Shown here: positions 32,831 through 40,311 of the stretch, piece by piece
Position numbering within the stretch: the first letter of the stretch is position 1
How the letters are laid out: each line of letters starts with the position of its first letter
DNA from: Aeromonas caviae
GTDB lineage: Bacteria; Pseudomonadota; Gammaproteobacteria; Enterobacterales; Aeromonadaceae
Assembly: GCF_000819785.1 (NCBI RefSeq)
Contig: NZ_CDBK01000065.1
Coordinates: 44,879 to 108,708, forward strand
DNA: 63,830 nt
Direction of reading: 5' to 3'
The notes under the pieces: generated by a model
What the model saw: the letters and a program-made list of their open reading frames with translations, nothing else
What the model was told of the DNA's origin: nothing
Databases searched by the model: none
Program-made: the position numbers and the translations under genes

Positions 32831-34279
32831 ATGAAGTTCATTATCAAGCTGTTCCCTGAAATCACCATCAAGAGCAAGTCGGTTCGCCAGCGCTTTATCA
32901 AGATCCTGCAGGGCAATATCCGCAATGTCCTGCGCCGCTTCGACGACGATGCCCGGGTGCGGATGGATTGGGACAAGCTGATCGTGAGCTCCCGTAATGA
33001 CCAGTTCCGCGAGCAGGCCATCGAAGCCCTGGCCTGCATTCCCGGCATTCAGGCCTTCCTCGAGGTGCAGGCCAGCAAGTTTACCGACCTGCACGACATC
33101 TTCGAGCAGGTGAAAGCCGTCTGGGGTGATCAGCTCGAGGGCAAGACCTTCTGCGTGCGTGCCAAGCGCCACGGCAAACACGAATTCTCCTCGCTGGAGA
33201 TTGAACGTTACGTGGGCGGCGGTCTGAACCAGCACTGCGTGAGCAACGGTGTGCGCCTCAAGAACCCGGATGTGAAGATCAACCTCGAGATCGATGGCGA
33301 GGAGCTTTTCATCGTCAGCGCCATCCACCAGGGGCTGAGCGGCATGCCCATCGCCACCCAGGAAGATGTGCTGAGCTTGCTCTCCGGCGGGTTTGACTCG
33401 GGTGTAGCCTCCTTCCAGTTCATCAAGCGCGGCTGCCGGGTGCACTACTGCTTCTTCAATCTGGGTGGGGCGGCTCACGAGATCGGCGTCAAGCAGGTGG
33501 CCTATCACCTGTGGAACCGTTTCGGCTCCTCCCACCGGGTGCGCTTCACCGCGGTGGACTTCGAGCCCGTGGTGGCCGAGATCCTCGAGAAGATCGACAA
33601 CGGCCAGATGGGGGTGGTGCTCAAGCGGATGATGATGCGTGCCGCTGCCAAGGTGGCCGACGAGTTCCAGATCCCGGCCCTGGTGACCGGCGAGTGCGTG
33701 GGCCAGGTTTCCAGCCAGACCCTCACCAACCTGAACGTCATCGACCGGGTGACCGACAAGGTGATCCTGCGCCCGCTCATCACCTGGGACAAGCCGGACA
33801 TCATCAGCGAAGCCCGCCGCATCGGTACCCTGGAGTTCGCGGAGACCATGCCGGAGTATTGCGGCGTGATTTCCAAGAAGCCGACCGTGAAGGCCGAGCT
33901 CTCCCGCATCGAGGCGGAAGAGGAGAACTTCGACTTTGCCATTCTGGACAAGGTGGTGGCCGAGGCCCGTTACCTCGACATTCGTCGCATCGGTGAAGAG
34001 ACCGCCGCCGAGGTGCAGGAGGTGGAGACCACCGCCGAGAGCGGTGACGACGAGGTGATCCTGGACATTCGCTCCATGGAAGAGCATGACGACAAGCCGC
34101 TGGTGGTGGAAGGGCGCGAGATCATGCATATCCCCTTCTTCAAGCTGGCTACCGCCTTTGGTGACCTGCCGAAAGAGAAGACCTACCTGCTCTATTGCGA
34201 TCGTGGCGTGATGAGCAAACTGCAGGCGCTTTACCTGAAAGAGAAGGGCTTTGCCAACGTCAAGGTCTACCGTCCGTGA
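32831..34279 (+). CDS. thiI: tRNA 4-thiouridine synthetase / sulfurtransferase ThiI
   Basis: Cytoplasmic protein (482 aa) that thiolates uridine 8 of tRNA and supplies sulfur for the thiamine thiazole. An N-terminal ferredoxin-like/THUMP region precedes the PP-loop ATPase motif '[13 protein letters not shown]', the conserved Cys in [12 protein letters not shown] (equivalent to E. coli C344) and a C-terminal rhodanese domain whose persulfide Cys lies in [13 protein letters not shown] (equivalent to C456). All catalytic Cys residues are present. It has its own promoter and terminator. Confidence 0.97.
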   Translation: MKFIIKLFPEITIKSKSVRQRFIKILQGNIRNVLRRFDDDARVRMDWDKLIVSSRNDQFREQAIEALACIPGIQAFLEVQASKFTDLHDIFEQVKAVWGDQLEGKTFCVRAKRHGKHEFSSLEIERYVGGGLNQHCVSNGVRLKNPDVKINLEIDGEELFIVSAIHQGLSGMPIATQEDVLSLLSGGFDSGVASFQFIKRGCRVHYCFFNLGGAAHEIGVKQVAYHLWNRFGSSHRVRFTAVDFEPVVAEILEKIDNGQMGVVLKRMMMRAAAKVADEFQIPALVTGECVGQVSSQTLTNLNVIDRVTDKVILRPLITWDKPDIISEARRIGTLEFAETMPEYCGVISKKPTVKAELSRIEAEEENFDFAILDKVVAEARYLDIRRIGEETAAEVQEVETTAESGDDEVILDIRSMEEHDDKPLVVEGREIMHIPFFKLATAFGDLPKEKTYLLYCDRGVMSKLQALYLKEKGFANVKVYRP

Positions 34280-34300
34280 TGTGACGGCAAGACGCGTATA

Positions 34301-34330
34301 AAAAATCCGGCCAAGGCGCCGGATTTTTTA
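34301..34330 (+). terminator. Rho-independent terminator of thiI
   Basis: An 11-bp stem (aaaaatccggc / gccggattttt) with a short loop and an extended T-tract, about 20 nt after the thiI stop. The A-tract lets it act on the convergent transcript too. Confidence 0.85.
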
Positions 34331-34354
34331 TTTCACTCGGATGAAGGTAGACGC

Positions 34355-34747
34355 TCAGGGGCAGGGGACCGGGGTGAAGGTTTCCTGACCCTGACAGCGC
34401 CAGCCCATCTCGGCCTGACGCATCTGCCACAGGTTGTTGCTGCGAAACAGGGTCAGGATGTAGAGCATGTCGCTACGCTGGCCATCAAGGGCCACCGAGA
34501 GCACCAGATCGTTGTCCAGCTGTTGAGCATGGATACGGGTGGGTACATCTTTATGGCCGACGAAGCGGCGAGCCACTTCGCGATAGTCGTTGACCCAGCC
34601 TTGCTGACTGCTGCTCGCCTGACGGATCTGCTGGTTGAACTGCTGCACCGGGGTGGATGCCAGACGCCCGAACAGGGCCTGTGCCCCCGCATGAGCCGCT
34701 GCCACCATCATCAGAACAAGTGTGGTAATGAGCCCAAGTTTTTGCAT
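34355..34747 (-). CDS. Small exported protein of unknown function
   Basis: A 130-aa protein with a good signal peptide (MQKLGLITTLVLMMVAAAHAGA). The mature part includes 'QQFNQQIRQASSSQQGWVNDYREVARRFVG', then 'NDLVLSVALDGQRSDMLYILTLFRSNNLWQMRQAEMGWRCQGQ', with two Cys near the C-terminus that could form a disulfide. I recognise no domain. It is convergent with thiI and has a GGAA ribosome-binding site. Periplasmic location is inferred from the signal peptide. Confidence 0.7.
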   Translation of the reverse strand: MQKLGLITTLVLMMVAAAHAGAQALFGRLASTPVQQFNQQIRQASSSQQGWVNDYREVARRFVGHKDVPTRIHAQQLDNDLVLSVALDGQRSDMLYILTLFRSNNLWQMRQAEMGWRCQGQETFTPVPCP

Positions 34748-34848
34748 GAGGTTTTCCGGCTTGAAACGACCCCTGTATGACAACAGAAAAGCCGGCTTGG
34801 TTCAATCTTGTCCCTGCCGGGATGGGATCTCGCCCACTCTGAGGCTTC

Positions 34849-35481
34849 TCAGTTGCGCTGCAGCGAGAAGGTGGGCAGGGAGAGGTGCCAGTAGATGGCC
34901 GCCACCCGCAGACCAAACACCCCGAGCATGCTGATGAGCATGGCGCTGACTCTGTCTACCCCGACCTCCAGCGACAGGGTATAGAGGATGCCGCCCAGAA
35001 TGCAGGCGGTGGCGTAGATCTCCTTTTGCAGCACCATGGGCACTTCCCGGGCCAGCACGTCCCTTATCATGCCCCCAGCGACCCCTGTCATGGTGCCCAT
35101 CAATACGGCGATAAGCCCAGATGTACCAAAGTTGAGGGCTTTTTGTGCCCCGATCACGGTAAAGAGCGCCAACCCGAAGGCGTCCGCCACCGGCAGCACG
35201 TACCAGGGCATGCGACGGGGCAGTTTGACCATCCACATGCCGATGAGCGCCGTGGCAATGACCACCCAGATATAGAGGGGGTCGCGCACCCAGAAGACCG
35301 GGGTTGCTCCCAGGATCATGTCGCGGATGGTGCCGCCCCCGATGGCGGTGACCGCCGCCAGCACCATGACACCGAAACCGTCCATCCTGAGACGGCCGGC
35401 CACCAGTACGCCCGAAAACGCGAATACCGCAGTACCAAACATGTCGCTGATGTAAACAATCTGCTCAACCAGTGTCTGCAT
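34849..35481 (-). CDS. TRIC-family (YicG/UPF0126) cation channel-like protein
   Basis: Membrane protein of about 210 aa with seven hydrophobic helices and two repeats of the family motif: '[21 protein letters not shown]' and '[21 protein letters not shown]'. These GGG-x-RD and GG-x-RD segments define trimeric intracellular cation (TRIC) channel homologues in bacteria, some of which conduct K+. The ATG at 35481 is preferred over a TTG at 35490. Physiological role unknown. Confidence 0.88.
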
Positions 35482-35760
35482 GGAGAACAACTCACGTCCA
35501 ATAGATGATGGGGCGGCGATTTTAGGGGCAAGGTGTGAGGATGAGCAATGCTGGCGTGCAAAAGTGGGAGCCAGCGCCGGTTTCTGAAGGCTGGGTGAAT
35601 ATCACGCTCCCGCCTTGTCTGATGCGGGCTGTGGGCACTATGGCTCGGGGGGCGGGCTGTCAGGTGACAAAAAATCCCGATTTTTTTCTCAAGGGAAGGG
35701 AATAGAGGCCGATATATAGGTTAGGCGGCGATTACTGCCAGAAAGGCAGAAAAAAGAAAT
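35482..35760. other. Intergenic region upstream of the first flagellin promoter
   Basis: About 280 nt between the TRIC-family gene and the first flagellin sigma-28 promoter. It becomes AT-rich toward the promoter. It includes a short inverted repeat (ctgcc-agaaa-ggcag near 35735) but no recognised gene, RNA or operator. Confidence 0.35.
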
Positions 35761-35787
35761 TAAAGTCTTGTGAAAAGGCGCCGTTAA
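35761..35787 (+). promoter_or_regulatory. Sigma-28 (FliA) promoter of flagellin 1
   Basis: TAAAGTCT at 35761-35768, an 11-nt spacer, and GCCGTTAA at 35780-35787 match the FliA consensus TAAAGTTT-N11-GCCGATAA at 14 of 16 positions. The start codon lies 77 nt downstream, after a short A/T-rich leader. Confidence 0.85.
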
Positions 35788-35863
35788 CTAAACATATCAG
35801 GCACAAAACACAATAAAGCCTGAGTGAATTAAAGTTAACTTTTAATAGCTTAGGAGAAAAATC

Positions 35864-36769
35864 ATGAGTCTGTATATCAATACCAACGTTTCATCGCTCA
35901 ACGCTCAGCGTAACATGATGAACAGCACCAAATCCCTGGATACCTCCTACACCCGTCTGGCCTCTGGCCTGCGCATCAACAGCGCCAAGGACGATGCGGC
36001 AGGTCTGCAGATCTCCAACCGTCTGACCTCCCAGATCAACGGTCTGGACCAGGGCAACCGCAACGCCAACGACGGCATCTCCCTTGCTCAGACTGCTGAA
36101 GGGGCGATGGATGAAGTGACCGGTATGCTGCAACGCATGCGTACCCTGGCTCAACAATCCGCCAACGGTTCCAACTCCGCCAAGGATCGTGAAGCCCTGC
36201 AAAAAGAAGTGGATCAGCTGGGGGCCGAGATCAACCGTATCTCCACTGCAACCACCTTCGCAGGGACCAAGCTGCTTGATGGTTCATTTAGCGGTACTTT
36301 CCAAGTAGGTGCTGATGCCAACCAGACCATCAGCTTCAGCCTGAGCCAGGCCAACGGTTTCAGTATCTCTGGAATCGCAGCGGCAGCGAACACCACGGTA
36401 ACGGCAGCAAGTGGTGGTACCCTTGCGGTCGATGCCATTTTCACTAACGGAGCTGCAGCTGGCGGTATCAGCATCAGTACCCAGACCAACGCCCAAAACG
36501 TGCTGGCTGCGGTTGATTCCATGCTGACCGTGGTCGACAGCAAGCGTGCCGAACTGGGTGCGGTGCAAAACCGTCTGGACTCCACCATTCGCAACCAGGC
36601 TAATATCTCGGAAAACGTCTCTGCCGCTCGCTCCCGTATCCGCGATGCAGACTTTGCGACCGAGACCGCCAACATGACCAAGCAGAATATCCTGCAACAG
36701 GCGGCTTCCAGCATCCTGGCCCAGGCCAACCAGCGTCCCCAGTCTGCACTCTCCCTGCTGCAGAACTAA
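35864..36769 (+). CDS. flaA: Polar flagellin 1
   Basis: Secreted filament subunit (301 aa) beginning [25 protein letters not shown], with the conserved flagellin D0/D1 N-terminal ([23 protein letters not shown]) and C-terminal ([34 protein letters not shown]) domains and a Ser/Thr/Ala-rich central variable region. In Aeromonas the central region carries pseudaminic acid O-linked by Maf. It differs from the other two flagellins at the N-terminus (SLYINTNVS against AMFINTNTS). GC is lower than neighbouring housekeeping genes. It has its own sigma-28 promoter and a separate terminator. Confidence 0.96.
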   Translation: MSLYINTNVSSLNAQRNMMNSTKSLDTSYTRLASGLRINSAKDDAAGLQISNRLTSQINGLDQGNRNANDGISLAQTAEGAMDEVTGMLQRMRTLAQQSANGSNSAKDREALQKEVDQLGAEINRISTATTFAGTKLLDGSFSGTFQVGADANQTISFSLSQANGFSISGIAAAANTTVTAASGGTLAVDAIFTNGAAAGGISISTQTNAQNVLAAVDSMLTVVDSKRAELGAVQNRLDSTIRNQANISENVSAARSRIRDADFATETANMTKQNILQQAASSILAQANQRPQSALSLLQN

Positions 36770-36836
36770 GGTCCTGATGCCGAGAAAAAGAAAAGGGCGG
36801 TTGTTCAGGCCGCCCTGGTAAACAAGATGGAACAAT

Positions 36837-36960
36837 GGGGTGTTCGGATTTACGCCTTGTTCTATCGAAAGAGAAGTTCTCTTATTGGTATACCCCTCGA
36901 GTGTTGCGCAGATCGTTCACTCTGTCACCCTCGAGGTTGTTCTCCTGAGCGTAAGCTCTT
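36837..36960 (+). repeat. Diverged copy of the flagellin leader element (3' region of flagellin 1)
   Basis: Two blocks of the leader found before flagellins 2 and 3 recur here. GGGGTGTTCGGA is at 36837-36848 and is identical to 37204-37215. GATCGTTCACTCTGTC at 36911-36926 matches GACCGTTCAATCTGTC at 37281-37296 in 14 of 16 positions. The spacing between the block starts is 74 nt here and 77 nt in the leader. A CCTCGAG/CTCGAGG pair can close a hairpin around the second block. No coding frame or promoter is attached. A terminator follows immediately. Confidence 0.55.
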
Positions 36961-36964
36961 CTTT

Positions 36965-36988
36965 GGCCGACATTGTCGGCCTTTTTTA
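36965..36988 (+). terminator. Rho-independent terminator downstream of flagellin 1
   Basis: The palindrome ggccgaca-t-tgtcggcc is followed by six T's. It lies about 200 nt after the flagellin 1 stop and would release a transcript that includes the leader-like repeat. Confidence 0.8.
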
Positions 36989-37157
36989 TGGGCGCCGAAA
37001 AAATGGCGACACAGAAAACACTGCACAACCCATGCCAATTTATGGCATCAGATATGAAAAAGGCGGGAGAGGAGCAAGGGAGGGGGAAATGAAGTGGCCG
37101 ATGGGCTACCAAGGCTCCGCTTTCTCACTTTAGTGACCTGGTATGCATAAATTGTTT

Positions 37158-37184
37158 TAAAGGTTCTGAGAGGCAGGCCGTTAC
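37158..37184 (+). promoter_or_regulatory. Sigma-28 (FliA) promoter of flagellin 2
   Basis: TAAAGGTT at 37158-37165, an 11-nt spacer, then GCCGTTAC at 37177-37184. The boxes match the FliA consensus at 13 of 16 positions. The start codon is about 190 nt downstream, so the message has a long leader. Confidence 0.8.
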
Positions 37185-37191
37185 AGAAGAT

Positions 37192-37376
37192 GAAGCAAAT
37201 CGAGGGGTGTTCGGAAAACCAACATTTGCGCAACTGCGGGTCCGATGTCCGTTCAAACAGCTGACCCGCCAGATGAGACAGACCGTTCAATCTGTCCATC
37301 TGAACGGTGGGAACCTGATTGTGTATGACACAACACACAGGGCCCGCAGTTCCTTGTTCATCAGGAGAGACCTTTT
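37192..37376 (+). ncRNA. Structured 5' leader of flagellin 2
   Basis: Predicted untranslated leader of about 185 nt between the sigma-28 promoter and ATG 37377. A 12-bp long-range helix is possible between 37232-37243 (aactgcgggtcc) and 37340-37351 (gggcccgcagtt), enclosing an 8-bp hairpin at 37282-37289/37301-37308 (accgttca / tgaacggt). A second CCGTTCA at 37249-37255 could compete for the same TGAACGG arm, and a local gcgggtc/gacccgc helix competes with the long-range one. The closing helix ends about 11 nt before the AGGAG ribosome-binding site at 37363-37367. Function is inferred. Confidence 0.6.
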
Positions 37377-38276
37377 ATGGCCATGTTTATCAACACCAAC
37401 ACTTCATCACTGAACGCCCAGCGTAACTTGATGAACACCACCAAGTCGTTGGATACCTCTTACACCCGTCTGGCCTCCGGCCTGCGCATCAACAGCGCCA
37501 AGGATGATGCGGCGGGTCTGCAGATCTCCAACCGTCTGACCTCCCAGGTAAACGGCCTGGACCAGGGCAACCGCAACGCCAACGATGGCATCTCTCTGGC
37601 GCAGACCGCTGAAGGGGCCATGGACGAAGTGACAGGCATGTTGCAACGCATGCGTACTCTGGCACAACAATCTGCCAACGGCTCCAACTCCGCCAAGGAT
37701 CGCGAAGCTCTGCAGAAGGAAGTGGATCAGCTGGGCTCCGAGATCAACCGCATCTCCACCGATACCACCTTCGCTGGCACCAAGCTGCTGGATGGAAACT
37801 ACAATGGCAGCTTCCAGGTAGGGGCGGATGCCAACCAGACCATCAGCTTCAGCCTTTCTCAAGCTGGGGGTTTTAGCATTTCCGGTATTTCTGCTGCAGC
37901 GAACACTACTGTGACGGCAGCGAGCGGTGGCACTCTTGCCGTGAGCACCATCTTCTTGAGTGGTAGTGCGGGTGGCATCAGTATCAGTACTCAGACTAAT
38001 GCGCAAAACGTACTGGCCGCCGTCGATTCCATGTTGGGTATCGTGGACAGCAAGCGTGCCGAGCTGGGTGCGGTGCAGAACCGGCTGGATTCGACCATTC
38101 GCAACCAGTCCAATATCTCGGAAAACGTCTCTGCCGCTCGCTCCCGTATCCGTGATGCAGACTTCGCCACCGAAACCGCCAACATGACCAAGCAGAACAT
38201 CCTGCAACAGGCGGCTTCCAGCATCCTGGCTCAGGCCAACCAGCGCCCGCAGTCTGCTCTGTCGCTTCTGGGCTGA
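37377..38276 (+). CDS. flaB: Polar flagellin 2
   Basis: Flagellin of 299 aa with the conserved N-terminal ([19 protein letters not shown]) and C-terminal D0/D1 domains and a Gly/Ser/Thr-rich variable centre. The first 260 nucleotides are identical to the flagellin 3 gene, including silent positions, and they diverge after that. This points to recent duplication or gene conversion. AGGAG lies nine nt before the ATG. A terminator separates it from flagellin 3. Confidence 0.96.
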   Translation: MAMFINTNTSSLNAQRNLMNTTKSLDTSYTRLASGLRINSAKDDAAGLQISNRLTSQVNGLDQGNRNANDGISLAQTAEGAMDEVTGMLQRMRTLAQQSANGSNSAKDREALQKEVDQLGSEINRISTDTTFAGTKLLDGNYNGSFQVGADANQTISFSLSQAGGFSISGISAAANTTVTAASGGTLAVSTIFLSGSAGGISISTQTNAQNVLAAVDSMLGIVDSKRAELGAVQNRLDSTIRNQSNISENVSAARSRIRDADFATETANMTKQNILQQAASSILAQANQRPQSALSLLG

Positions 38277-38315
38277 TGACCCTTGACAGGGCGACTGTCC
38301 ATGCCACCTAGGTCT

Positions 38316-38345
38316 AAAAAGGAAGCATTTTATGCTTCCTTTTTT
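38316..38345 (+). terminator. Rho-independent terminator of flagellin 2
   Basis: A 12-13 bp stem (aaaaaggaagca / tgcttccttttt) with a five-nt loop and a long T-tract, 40 nt after the stop. Confidence 0.87.
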
Positions 38346-38662
38346 ATTTAGCCCCTGTCTTTCTGCTTGCGATAGGCAGTTGTGGCGTTTGCCACAGCTC
38401 AAGTGATGATCATCGGTAAGGTAGTCTGCACGATGATATTCTCCTGGACCGATACCTCGCGATAGTCCCGGTCCGTCTTGCCTCATGATGACTCACAACC
38501 AGCCACGACTAACCCGCAGCATCAAATGTGACGTTATCTTTCCACTCCGTTCATGGTTGTCTGATTGCCAGACTCACCACGGCAATATTCTCTCCGGCTA
38601 TTTCTGCATCAAGGGAGGAGGTACTTTGCCACCTGGGTCGCCAAAAGCGGCAAGTATTTTCC
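38346..38662. other. Intergenic region between flagellin 2 terminator and flagellin 3 promoter
   Basis: About 315 nt with no recognised gene. It includes a small hairpin (tgtggc-gttt-gccaca near 38380). The sequence has no counterpart upstream of flagellin 2, so the duplicated segment seems to begin near the sigma-28 promoters. Confidence 0.4.
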
Positions 38663-38689
38663 TAAAGCTTCCGGCAGGGCTGCCGTTAC
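38663..38689 (+). promoter_or_regulatory. Sigma-28 (FliA) promoter of flagellin 3
   Basis: TAAAGCTT at 38663-38670, an 11-nt spacer, and GCCGTTAC at 38682-38689. The layout is the same as at flagellin 2, again with a long leader before the start codon. Confidence 0.8.
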
Positions 38690-38696
38690 AGATGAT

Positions 38697-38877
38697 GAAG
38701 CAAATTGAAGGGTGTTCGGAAATCCAACATTTGCGCGACTGCGGGTTCGACGTCCGTTCAAACAGAGGGCCCGCCAGATGAGACAGACCGTTCAATCTGT
38801 CCATCTGAACGGTGGGATTCTGACTCGCTTGATGCAAGCAGGACCCGCAGTTTCTTGTTCATCAGGAGAAATCTTTT
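38697..38877 (+). ncRNA. Structured 5' leader of flagellin 3
   Basis: Homologue of the flagellin 2 leader. The long-range helix pairs 38738-38748 (actgcgggttc) with 38841-38851 (ggacccgcagt), 11 bp with one G-U pair. Relative to the flagellin 2 leader, T-G becomes T-A and C-G becomes T-G, so base differences keep the pairing. The inner hairpin 38787-38794/38806-38813 is identical in both leaders. Between the inner hairpin and the 3' arm the two leaders differ much more in sequence, as expected for an unstructured connector. AGGAG precedes the ATG. Confidence 0.6.
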
Positions 38878-39777
38878 ATGGCCATGTTTATCAACACCAA
38901 CACTTCATCACTGAACGCCCAGCGTAACTTGATGAACACCACCAAGTCGTTGGATACCTCTTACACCCGTCTGGCCTCCGGCCTGCGCATCAACAGCGCC
39001 AAGGATGATGCGGCGGGTCTGCAGATCTCCAACCGTCTGACCTCCCAGGTAAACGGCCTGGACCAGGGCAACCGCAACGCCAACGATGGCATCTCTCTGG
39101 CGCAGACCGCTGAAGGGGCCATGGACGAAGTGACAGGTATGCTGCAACGCATGCGTACCCTGGCGCAACAATCTGCCAACGGCTCCAACTCCGCCAAAGA
39201 TCGTGAAGCTCTGCAGAAGGAAGTGGATCAGCTGGGGGCGGAGATCAACCGTATCTCCAAAGACACCACCTTTGCCGGTACCAAATTGCTGGATGGCAAC
39301 TACAGCGGCAGCTTCCAGGTCGGTGCGGATGCCAACCAAACCATCGGTTTCAGCCTCTCCCAGGCTGACGGTTTCAGCATCTCCGGCATTGCGGCTGCAG
39401 CCAACACGACGGTGGATGTAGGTACTGTCATTGGTACAGCCATCAACGTTACCGCCATCTTTGCTGCCGGTAGCTCTATCAGCATTAGCACTCAGAATGG
39501 TGCTCAACAGGTTCTGGCTGCTGCTGATGCCATGTTGGGAGTAGTGGACAGCAAGCGTGCAGAGCTGGGGGCGGTGCAGAACCGTCTGGACTCCACCATT
39601 CGTAACCAGGCCAATATCTCGGAAAACGTGAGCGCAGCACGTTCCCGTATCCGCGATGCAGACTTTGCGACAGAAACCGCCAACATGACCAAGCAGAACA
39701 TCCTGCAACAGGCGGCTTCCAGCATCCTGGCCCAGGCCAACCAGCGTCCGCAGTCTGCACTGCAACTGCTGGGTTAA
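38878..39777 (+). CDS. Polar flagellin 3
   Basis: Third flagellin (299 aa), with the same N-terminal 86 residues as flagellin 2 and the same C-terminal domain. Its central region differs (VDVGTVIGTAINVTAIFAAGSSISISTQ...), which is where glycosylated Ser/Thr residues normally sit. No terminator is visible before flaG 41 nt downstream, so flaG and later genes may be partly co-transcribed from this promoter. Aeromonas polar-flagellin loci are usually described with two flagellins, so a third is notable. Confidence 0.95.
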   Translation: MAMFINTNTSSLNAQRNLMNTTKSLDTSYTRLASGLRINSAKDDAAGLQISNRLTSQVNGLDQGNRNANDGISLAQTAEGAMDEVTGMLQRMRTLAQQSANGSNSAKDREALQKEVDQLGAEINRISKDTTFAGTKLLDGNYSGSFQVGADANQTIGFSLSQADGFSISGIAAAANTTVDVGTVIGTAINVTAIFAAGSSISISTQNGAQQVLAAADAMLGVVDSKRAELGAVQNRLDSTIRNQANISENVSAARSRIRDADFATETANMTKQNILQQAASSILAQANQRPQSALQLLG

Positions 39778-39818
39778 GCGGGCCGTAACGTCAACATCAT
39801 TGATATGAGGAGCAGCAG

Positions 39819-40277
39819 ATGGGCAATGAATCGATAGCCATGCCTTCTGTTTCTTCGACGCTAACTCAACATGGCGGCCCTCAGGCCGCCATGCCTGCTT
39901 CTTCATCCGTTGCGGGTGGACATGATGTGGCCGAACAGAAAGGCGTCGAGTCGGCAGCCAAGGCATCGCAGGAGCCACCGACACACATCAAGGCAGTCAA
40001 GCCGAGCATTGACAAGGCCTATATAGAAAAACAGGCCCAAGAATTGCAGGAACGCTTGGACAACTTGAGCAAGATGAAGGGATGGACAATCAACTTCAGT
40101 CTGGTTCCCGAGCTGGAGCAGCCGGTCATCAAGGTCATTGATGTGGATACCAAACAGGTTATCCGACAGATCCCGAGTGAAGAAATGCTCTTGATGAACA
40201 AGAGGTTGCAGGCCATGGAGCAGGCAGGGAACACCCTGCCAAGTCTCTCCGGGCTGTTGTTCGATGGCCAGGTGTAA
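39819..40277 (+). CDS. flaG: FlaG family flagellar protein
   Basis: A 152-aa soluble protein. The N-terminal 60 residues are low-complexity and polar; the C-terminal region 'AQELQERLDNLSKMKGWTINFSLVPELEQPVIKVIDVDTKQVIRQIPSEEMLLMNKRL' is the FlaG domain. FlaG proteins influence filament length in Vibrio, Campylobacter and others. GAGGAG precedes the ATG. It sits between the flagellins and fliD, as is usual. Confidence 0.93.
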   Translation: MGNESIAMPSVSSTLTQHGGPQAAMPASSSVAGGHDVAEQKGVESAAKASQEPPTHIKAVKPSIDKAYIEKQAQELQERLDNLSKMKGWTINFSLVPELEQPVIKVIDVDTKQVIRQIPSEEMLLMNKRLQAMEQAGNTLPSLSGLLFDGQV

Positions 40278-40311
40278 CCTGATATTTTAAGTCGATAGAC
40301 AGGAGGATGTG

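Noticed and set aside
35482-35760. Sigma-54 promoter for flagellin 1
   Set aside because: No TGGCAC-N5-TTGC pair with correct spacing was found. A near-consensus sigma-28 promoter lies at 35761-35787.
36781-36816. Hairpin agggcgg/ccgccct as the terminator of flagellin 1
   Set aside because: On the plus strand it is followed by GGTAAACAAG, not T's. The T-tract is on the other strand, so the palindrome at 36965-36988 is the better terminator.
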